The translations under genes were made by a program, and so were the position numbers. DNA of 64,000 nt, from positions 5,575,199-5,639,198 of the forward strand of contig CM064545.1 of assembly GCA_032716605.1 (NCBI GenBank), in the 5' to 3' direction. The stretch comes from Paralithodes platypus. Its lineage: Eukaryota > Arthropoda > Malacostraca > Decapoda > Lithodidae. Of the stretch, positions 56,845-64,000 are shown piece by piece. The notes under the pieces were generated by a model. That model did no database searches. It saw only the letters and a list, made by a program, of their open reading frames with translations, and had not been told where the DNA came from. Positions within the stretch are counted from its first letter, which is position 1, and each line of letters opens with the position of its first letter.

Positions 56845-56875
56845 CCTGTTGGTAGAGTCGGGGACTGTAGTTAAT
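56845..56875 (+). other. tRNA-like A-box remnant
   Basis: TAGCCTGTTGGTAGAGTCGG followed by GGACTG closely resembles the D-arm of a tRNA (TAGCTCAGTTGGTAGAGC). No B-box follows; the sequence turns into TTAATT repeats. It is a truncated SINE head at best. Confidence 0.4.
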
Positions 56876-56918
56876 TAATTAAATTTTAATTTAATTAACT
56901 AATTTAATTTAATTAATA

Positions 56919-57884
56919 AGGGGAGGCTGAACCTCTGCTGAGCCCAGAAATCAAAATTTCAATTTGTGTTGTTCTTGTTCTATAATGCTTCTTTCAACAT
57001 AGGAGAACAGCATAGGAGAGAACAAAAAAACATATCGCATCCATAATCCCCCGGGCCGGGGGTTCGCCCACGACCCCAGATTTTTTTTTTTTTTTTGCTT
57101 TCAGCCACCAAAATAAAAAATTTGTGTCTTTTGTCTAAAGGGCATCTGTAAGCAATAGAAATGATCATATGAGGGCATACACACCCATATGACATCCCTA
57201 GCACCCCTCTGGGGGGGCCCCAATATCATGGATTTTGGTAAAAATGGTGTGAATTTATTCTGTCAAGCTTGCTCCTGACGTTTAGTTGGTCATAAAACTC
57301 GATCTTCTATGAGCGCGCCATGATAGAAAACGTTCTCTAAGGAGGACTAACTATTATATCTCCCCCAAAATGGTATTTGTCTGCTGAAAATCTAAGAATT
57401 TCAGTGGACAGCGATCTCTTACGAGTGCATCTATATTTGTTTGTATTGCTCAAATGCATTCCCCTTCTAAACACTATACATAGGGGTATATAGGAACGCC
57501 TGTATGTGTAGATAATGGCCGTTTTGCCGAAAAAACCCGAGTTTTGATCATTTTGGAGTCAAAATCAGCTGTACCCCAAAAATAATTATATAGTATATTT
57601 TTTTCAGCACCTTCTATTATTCAATATGGGTAAACGAAAATGCTATGTTGTAGGGGATGCTTGTAGGATACGCCATGCAATAATTGCGGGAAATTTTAAC
57701 AATTTTGAGTGACTAGATGATTTTACAAATAGTGCAATGAAATTCTGCGCTCGTGCTCGCACGCACAAGGAGTACTGATTTTTTCAGCGAGTCTTAGTAT
57801 TTCCATTGGTAATAAGATGGTATAATGCCAGAAACACAATCTCTTATACAGGCTGACTTGGGGGTAAAAGGTTCAGCCTCCCCT
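56919..57884. mobile_element. Unclassified 966-bp element with inverted ends
   Basis: The left end AGGGGAGGCTGAACCTC and right end GGTTCAGCCTCCCCT are inverted over 15 bp. It lies after (TTAA)-like repeats, so a target duplication cannot be read with certainty. There is no transposase-like frame. It fits the size and form of a non-autonomous DNA transposon of unknown superfamily. Confidence 0.55.
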
Positions 57885-57892
57885 CGCAAAAG

Positions 57893-58610
57893 TGGCTGAG
57901 TTACCAATGGTATAATCAGTGTTGAATCACAGTCTCTATTTAGAACATCGCATTAACGAAATCCATGGATTTAATTCTTGACAAATATTATCCTCGTAAT
58001 ATTTTTTAACTTACACTTTGTCAATTAATTGCTCATATTTGACATTTCGGACTCAGCGTCCTTGTTTGATAAATAATAATATAACAAAGGTGATGCAATA
58101 GCTATGGGCTCACCACTTGAACCTGTTTGTGAAAATACTTCCACGTGCTATATGGAAGAGAAATATATTACAGTATATATAACTTGTTTAGTACCGTAAC
58201 TTAAGTATAGATACGAAATAGATACGAAATATTTATAATGGTGTTAACTAGATCCTCATTTACAAGAATATATATATGTGTGTTTACTTTATAATTTATA
58301 TGATCAATGGTTGGTTTTACCTGAAGATGAACGATGGCTGTCTGAATACTGTGAAAAATATACTGAGGACGTTTGTAGCTCTTATTCTTATACATACATT
58401 ATATACAGGGTGTCCCAGGAGGAATGGGCATACCTTTGAGAAATTATAAAACGAGGTATGCTAAGCCTTAATTGTTCTATAAGAAATATTCAAAATCTCA
58501 ACCGGTATAGAGATATTGCATATTGAAAATGGTAGTTTCCTATGTATTTTCCCATAAGACTGCCCTAGCTGTTCTAGTGCCTACCATACCTCCATCTAAC
58601 TGCAATAATT
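57893..58610. other. AT-rich stretch with ACAGGGTGTCCCA motif
   Basis: At 58408 the word ATACAGGGTGTCCCAGG occurs, a phrase often seen at ends of arthropod transposable elements. The element to which it belongs is not recognised here. No gene. Confidence 0.4.
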
Positions 58611-59012
58611 TTAACCCACAGAACCCCAGCGACGCAGCGTTTGCGTCGGCAATGTATGTAACGCTAAACCCCAGCAACGCATAAGGTGCGTCCTGGTTAA
58701 TTACTCCCGTCCTATGGCACCTAGAGGGCTCAAATATGTATGGAAACTGAGTAAAAATCCCACGCAACAATGCCGATGGTTGAAAACTCTCAAAGTTCAA
58801 CCGCGTGCGTGTGAGCGCGCAAAAACCTGCTTTTGCCTGTTTTGCCTACCCATTTCCCAATGTTAATTCCGAGTTTTGGGCGGGGCGCCCCCGTAGGACC
58901 CCGTAATCACCTAGGGGATCGTTTTTTTTTGTTTTCCTTCATTTCTAACACATTCCAGGTGTTTTCTGAAAACAAAATGTTTTGTTTACAACCTGCTGGG
59001 CCTGGGGTGACT
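58611..59012. mobile_element. piggyBac-like relative, left end, cut by PLE
   Basis: TTAA (58611-58614) then CCCACAGAACCCCAGCGACG. It resembles 50811-50880 at the start (CGTCGGCAATrTATGTAACG) and 55558-55840 further in. It stops at CTGCTGGGCCTGGGGTG, about 40 bp before the expected right end, where Penelope-like sequence begins. Confidence 0.65.
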
Positions 59013-59023
59013 GATAATGGCTC

Positions 59024-59322
59024 CAAATGGCTACATTGGGAGCACAATACGAGCTCTCAAAGTAAGGATGGATGAGCACAAGGGTCAGTCCAGTAGAACC
59101 GGCCTCCCCATCAGTAACTTTCCTCATTCAGCCGTGAGAGAGCAATGCTATGGTTGTAACCTTGCTGTAAGCTATAAAGATTTTAGCATTCTTGACTCCT
59201 GTAATACCGGTAACCTTAGGATTTTAGAGTCTCTATATATTTTTAAAGAAAGAACCCCCTTAATAACTGCCTTTCGGCAGCCCCTCTACATATCCATTGT
59301 GATTAAATATTTCCCAGTGTAG
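59024..59322 (+). pseudogene. Penelope-like element copy A: GIY-YIG endonuclease fragment
   Basis: The frame holds NGYIGSTIRALKVRMDEH (the GIY-YIG core in its Penelope form) to a stop at 59320-59322. It appears identical to the end of copy B (61427-61722). The upstream zinc-binding CPFC part, RT and N-terminus are missing; the join to piggyBac-like sequence lies at about 59013-59024. The last codons of the frame are also the first unit of the satellite that follows. Confidence 0.88.
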
Positions 59323-60024
59323 CTATGTTGAGGCTACATTAAATATTTCCCAGTGTAGCTATGTTGAGGCTACATTAAATATTTCCCCAGTGTAGCTATG
59401 TTGAGGCTACATTAAATATTTCCCAGTGTAGCTATGTTGAGGCTACATTAAATATTTCCCAGTGTAGCTATGTTGAGGCTACATTAAATATTTCCCAGTG
59501 TAGCTATGTTGAGGCTACATTAAATATTTCCCAGTGTAGCTATGCTGAGGCTACATTAAATATTTCCCAGTGTAGCTATGTTGAGGCTACATTAAATATT
59601 TCCCAGTGTAGCTATGTTGAGGCTACATTAAATATTTCCCAGTGTAGCTATGTTGAGGCTACATTAAATATTTCCCAGTGTAGCTATGTTGAGGCTACAT
59701 TAAATATTTCCCAGTGTAGCTATGTTGAGGCTACATTAAATATTTCCCAGTGTAGCTATGTTGAGGCTACATTAAATATTTCCCAGTGTAGCTATGTTGA
59801 GGCTACATTAAATATTTCCCAGTGTAGCTATGTTGAGGCTATATTAAATATTTCCCAGTGTAGCTATGTTGAGGCTACATTAAATATTTCCCAGTGTAGC
59901 TATGCTGAGGCTACATTAAATATTTCCCAGTGTAGCTATGTTGAGGCTACATTAAATATTTCCCAGTGTAGCTATGTTGAGGCTACATTAAATATTTCCC
60001 AGTGTAGCTATGTTGAGGCTACAT
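59302..60024 (+). repeat. 36-bp satellite array 1
   Basis: 20 tandem copies of a 36-bp unit: ATTAAATATTTCCCAGTG, then TAGCTATGTTGAGGCTAC. The first unit starts inside the PLE frame (codons for IKYFPV and the stop). Copies differ by only one or two bases (GCTGAGG at 59544 and 59904, one extra C near 59391). The array runs directly into copy B at TTTCCCGACAAAGG, a likely microhomology join. Confidence 0.97.
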
Positions 60025-60027
60025 TTT

Positions 60028-61722
60028 CCCGACAAAGGTAAAGGAGTTGTGTTACTTAACAAAGATGACTATTTTTCAAAAATGTACGACATCCTGAGAG
60101 ACGTTTCCAAATTTACTAAACTAATTCAAACTGATATTTTCAAACTAAGCCTTAAAATCGAAGATCGAATAAATAGATTACTTAAATCTATGGTAAATTT
60201 AAAAACAGTCTCGGAGGAATTAGCTAATACTATGAAGCCTACAGGTTCATCCTTGGCTTTTCTTTATGGCCTCCCTAAGATCCATAAGACCACTGTCCCT
60301 CTTCGACCCATTCTTGCCGCATATAATACTGCCTCTTATAAGCTTGCTAAATTTTGCTCCCAACTTTTATCAGCGTTCACTACGAACGATTATACCCTGA
60401 AGAACTCGTATGAATTGTTCACTTCCCTCTCAAACTACAAATTACCTCCCTCGTCATACCTATGTAGCTTTGATATAATCTCCTTATTCACCAACGTCCC
60501 CTTACTGAAACTTTGAACCTTTGTGTCAAACTTTTGTTCAATCAATCTGAGACTTTTATGGGTATGAGTCAATCCTTCTTCAGAAACGTCCTATCAGCAT
60601 GCGTACAAGATTGCCATTTCATATTTAATAACCAAATCTATAAACAAACTGATGGGGTAGCGATGGGATCCCCACTAGGCAGTACTTTAGCCAATGTTTT
60701 CCTATGTTACTGGGAACAAATCTGGCTAGACAACTGCCCTCCCACTTTCAAACCTATCCTCTACCGTAGATATGTCTACGACACCCTGCTGGTCTTTACA
60801 GATAAAAGTCATACCCCCTTGTTTCTTAATTACATAAATAAACAGCACAAAAATATAAAATTAACTAGCGAAAACGAGGTAAATAACACTTTGCCATTCC
60901 TCGACCTTCTACTTACCAAAGTTAATGACATACTTGTTATCTCAATCTTTAGAAAACCCACCTTTTCCGGTCTCGGTATTAGCTTCTTTAGCTACTGTCC
61001 ACTCAGATTCAAAATTAATGCAATTAAAACCCTCTTCACAGGGCGTACCACTTGACTTCGACATACAGCCTTTTTCACTGCGAGATATCCTTCCCTAGAG
61101 ACTTTTTTTTATTAATAATGGCTTCACCAGTGACCTCTTCAACAAGCAATTGAGGAATTTCCTAAATAAATTGTACCAACCTAGACAACCTGTGCTCACT
61201 GCTAAAAAGGAGGATTTTTATATTAGTTTACCCTTTCTTGGAAAGGTATCAGAAAAAATAGAAAGATTACTGAACAACAAATTACCTAATTTCTTCCCTC
61301 ATATCAATTTTAAAATAATTCACAGGAATGAATTTAAGATTCGATCCCTGTTTCACTTCAAAGATAGACTTCCCACTGAACTTCGCTCATCCATCGTTTA
61401 TAAATTTACCTGTCCATTTTGCAAAAATGGCTACATTGGGAGCACAATACGAGCTCTCAAAGTAAGGATGGATGAGCACAAGGGTCAGTCCAGTAGAACC
61501 GGCCTCCCCATCAGTAACTTTCCTCATTCAGCCGTGAGAGAGCAATGCTATGGTTGTAACCTTGCTGTAAGCTATAAAGATTTTAGCATTCTTGACTCCT
61601 GTAATACCGGTAACCTTAGGATTTTAGAGTCTCTATATATTTTTAAAGAAAGAACCCCCTTAATAACTGCCTTTCGGCAGCCCCTCTACATATCCATTGT
61701 GATTAAATATTTCCCAGTGTAG
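60028..61722 (+). pseudogene. Penelope-like element copy B: RT and GIY-YIG endonuclease
   Basis: It begins at PDKGKGVVLLNKDDYF, cut in mid-gene. RT blocks in order: YGLPKIHK, PLRPILAAYNTASYKLAK, CSFDIISLFTNVPL, then a one-base deletion near 60502, DGVAMGSPLGSTLANVFL, YRRYVYDTLLVF and NTLPFLDLLL. A second break near 61047 precedes the linker and the C-terminal endonuclease with zinc-binding CPFC and GYIGSTIRALK. Two damages are notable: the frameshift, shared with copy C, and Tyr in place of the first Asp of the catalytic YxDD box (codon 60777-60779). RT is therefore expected to be dead. Confidence 0.93.
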
Positions 61723-62314
61723 CTATGTTGAGGCTACATTAAATATTTCCCAGTGTAGCTATGTTGAGGCTACATTAAATATTTCCCAGTGTAGCTATGT
61801 TGAGGCTACATTAAATATTTCCCAGTGTAGCTATGTTGAGGCTACATTAAATATTTCCCAGTGTAGCTATGTTGAGGCTACATTAAATATTTCCCAGTGT
61901 AGCTATGTTGAGGCTACATTAAATATTTCCCAGTGTAGCTATGTTGAGGCTACATTAAATATTTCCCAGTGTAGCTATGTTGAGGCTACATTAAATATTT
62001 CCCAGTGTAGCTATGTTGAGGCTACATTAAATATATCCCAGTGTAGCTATGTTGAGGCTACATTAAATATTTCCCAGTGTAGCTATGTTGAGGCTACATT
62101 AAATATTTCCCAGTGTAGCTATGTTGAGGCTACATTAAATATTTCCCAGTGTAGCTATGTTGAGGCTACATTAAATATTTCCCAGTGTAGCTATGTTGAG
62201 GCTACATTAAATATATCCCAGTGTAGCTATGTTGAGGCTACATTAAATATTTCCCAGTGTAGCTATGTTGAGGCTACATTAAATATTTCCCAGTGTAGCT
62301 ATGTTGAGGCTACA
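61702..62314 (+). repeat. 36-bp satellite array 2
   Basis: 17 copies of the same 36-bp unit as array 1, again beginning inside the last codons of the PLE frame. Two copies carry ATATATCCC for ATATTTCCC. It ends at GAGGCTACATTTTAG, where copy C's upstream region starts. Confidence 0.97.
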
Positions 62315-62385
62315 TTTTAGTTATAATATACTCGCTTTTCGCGATTTTATTTTTAAATATTTGCTATATGTTTTATTATTGTTTT

Positions 62386-62437
62386 CTAGAACACTGAAGA
62401 TGACACACGAGTGTCAAAACGTGTGTCTGACTGCTAA
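62386..62437 (+). ncRNA. Hammerhead-ribozyme-like motif upstream of PLE copy C
   Basis: In order: CTAGAACA (stem I, 5' side), CTGAAGA (fits CUGANGA), a hairpin TGACAC-ACGA-GTGTCA (stem II), AAAC, loop GTGT, then GTC (cleavage triplet) and TGACTGCTA (stem I, 3' side: TG pairs with CA, CTA with TAG). The G of the GAAA box would be A, or the U-A pair extends stem II. Hammerhead motifs are known from Penelope-like elements. Activity is uncertain because of this change. Confidence 0.5.
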
Positions 62438-62480
62438 ATAAAGTACTGGCCCCCCCACCTGGTCATTTTTATCCTGCACC

Positions 62481-64000
62481 ATGCTGTTTGCTGCTACCCT
62501 GTGTATCCTCTTCATCTGTTACTTGAGGTTCCCCAAGAACAAACCCATCACTGACATACTACGAAGCAGGTATGGATCCCCAGCTCTAAAGGGGTTTCGA
62601 AAATATGAACAGTGCTCGTGCAGATTGGAAAAAAGAAAATTAGATCTATACTTTCTTAATTGCTGTAGGACTTACAATGTCTTTCCCAAATTCTTGAAAT
62701 TCAAATTATACAAAAAAAGCTTACAAAACTCGGAACTTTATCAATCATGGAAAGAAAAACTATTAAATTTAGAAATATTCACAAAAGAAAAAGAAATAAA
62801 CAATCTTGAACAATTAGTCAATGCATCTCGTAATACACTGCGCAACTTAGTTTCGTATATAGACTTTCTCTGTTTGAAGACTTGTATAAGACGTATAGTT
62901 GAAGGTTTGAGAATAAATGTAAAACAGACCCATGACAAAAAACTTGTTAACTTAGGTGCCAATTCTGCTCTCAAATCATGTGATCCCAAAAAGGTTAAAT
63001 TTAACTACTCCAATGTAACTCTGTCTACTAGAGAATCTTTTTTGCTGTCCTTTGGACTTGATTTTAACCTGCCCATTTTTAAACCAAATTTTTTGCAATA
63101 CTTTACTGCCTTCGAAAGCCTGGTCTCTAGGCTTAAAACTTGTAGGTTGGCTACCGGTGTCGAATTTAAGTCTGTCGTCCAATTTATTCGCAATGTTGCC
63201 TGTAAGGAATTCTATGGCTTTAAATCTCAAAATGTCTTCTCCCCCATATTTACAAAAAATGATATAAATATCTTCAAACAACATGGTAAGAAAGAAGACC
63301 TAGTGGTCTGTCGTCCCGACAAAGGTAAAGGAGTTGTGTTACTTAACAAAGATGACTATTTTTCAAAAATGTACGACATCCTGAGAGACGTTTCCAAATT
63401 TACTAAGCTAATTCAAACTGATATTTTCAAACTAAGCCTTAAAATCGAAGATCGAATAAATAGATTACTTAAATCTATGGTAAATTTAAAAACAGTCTCG
63501 GAGGAATTAGCTAATACTATGAAGCCTACAGGTTCATCCTTGGCTTTTCTTTATGGCCTCCCTAAGATCCATAAGACCACTGTCCCTCTTCGACCCATTC
63601 TTGCCGCATATAATACTGCCTCTTATAAGCTTGCTAAATTTTGCTCCCAACTTTTATCAGCGTTCACTACGAACGATTATACCCTGAACAACTCGTATGA
63701 ATTGTTCACTTCCCTCTCAAACTACAAATTACCTCCCTCGTCATACCTATGTAGCTTTGATATAATCTCCTTATTCACCAACGTCCCCTTACTGAAACTT
63801 TGAACCTTTGTGTCAAACTTTTGTTCAATCAATCTGAGACTTTTATGGGTATGAGTCAATCCTTCTTCAGAAACGTCCTATCAGCATGCGTACAAGATTG
63901 CCATTTCATATTTAATAACCAAATCTATAAACAAACTGATGGGGTAGCGATGGGATCCCCACTAGGCAGTACTTTAGCCAATGTTTTCCTATGTTACTGG
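62481..64000 (+). pseudogene. Penelope-like element copy C: N-terminus and RT, runs off window
   Basis: The ATG at 62481 opens 440 codons: a hydrophobic start (MLFAATLCILFICYLRF), FRKYEQCSCRLEKRKLDLYF, FPKFLKFKLYKKS, NVTLSTRESFLLSFGLDFNL, CRPDKGKGVVLLNKDDYF, YGLPKIHK and CSFDIISLFTNVPL. A one-base deletion near 63789 ends the frame at 63803, the same change as in copy B. The next frame carries on with DGVAMGSPLGSTLANVFL to the window end. This is the 5'-most PLE sequence here and the only copy with the N-terminal domain. Compared with copy B from 63315 onward only a handful of base differences were noticed. I chose the first ATG because it follows the hammerhead-like region by about 45 bp. 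Confidence 0.9.

Noticed and set aside
58540..58800. 86-residue minus-strand protein with a counterpart at 55484-55678
   Set aside because: The likeness comes from shared piggyBac-like non-coding DNA; frames break at indels and no domain is visible.

Overview
The window looks like a repeat-dense stretch of an animal nuclear genome, most likely an arthropod and possibly a decapod crustacean. This is inferred from long simple-sequence arrays, a broad mix of metazoan transposable elements, and the absence of operons or compact genes. No intact host gene can be supported. One orphan 45-codon open stretch (4395-4532) is the only candidate host exon. Almost all protein similarity comes from mobile elements, nearly all of them broken.

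Region by region. 1-8.5 kb holds minisatellites (53 bp, 23 bp and 38 bp units), a tRNA-derived SINE, and a 5'-truncated non-LTR retrotransposon. 8.49-16.60 kb is one LTR retrotransposon with near-identical 1.8 kb LTRs and a 4-bp target duplication, but with most of integrase, RT and RNase H deleted. 17-23.2 kb is a nest of non-LTR retrotransposon pieces, including one interrupted by another and one with a clean 12-bp target duplication. 23.61-25.14 kb is a deletion derivative of a PIF/Harbinger-type DNA transposon with unusual arms built of about 10-bp repeats. 27.77-34.07 kb holds two LTR copies facing each other and a second LTR element of the same superfamily. That element is cut by an inverted Jockey-superfamily element (34.07-35.65 kb). 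35.75-37.99 kb is a P-superfamily-like DNA transposon with doubled inverted termini, sitting between (TA)n arrays. 38.6-45 kb is mostly Jockey-superfamily fragments and an old CR1/L2-like relic. 45.59-47.26 kb is a head-to-tail pair of non-autonomous Helitrons. 50.81-52.24 kb is a piggyBac-like element with TTAA flanks, and two partial relatives lie at 55.6 and 58.6 kb. 59.0-64.0 kb is a tandem series of Penelope-like elements (PLEs) separated by arrays of a 36-bp satellite that begins inside the PLE reading frame.

The most informative parts are three. First, the PLE array has a 36-bp satellite seeded at the element's own stop codon and a hammerhead-ribozyme-like fold upstream of the next copy. 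Second, the two LTR elements have a SCAN-like gag and integrase remains lying between protease and RT, which points to a Gmr1-like pol order. Third, the Harbinger-like element keeps two inward-facing promoters and about 10-bp periodic arms while almost all of its coding DNA is gone. Nothing here forms a cooperating host pathway. The functional relations are those inside each mobile element, plus mobilisation of defective copies by intact relatives elsewhere.
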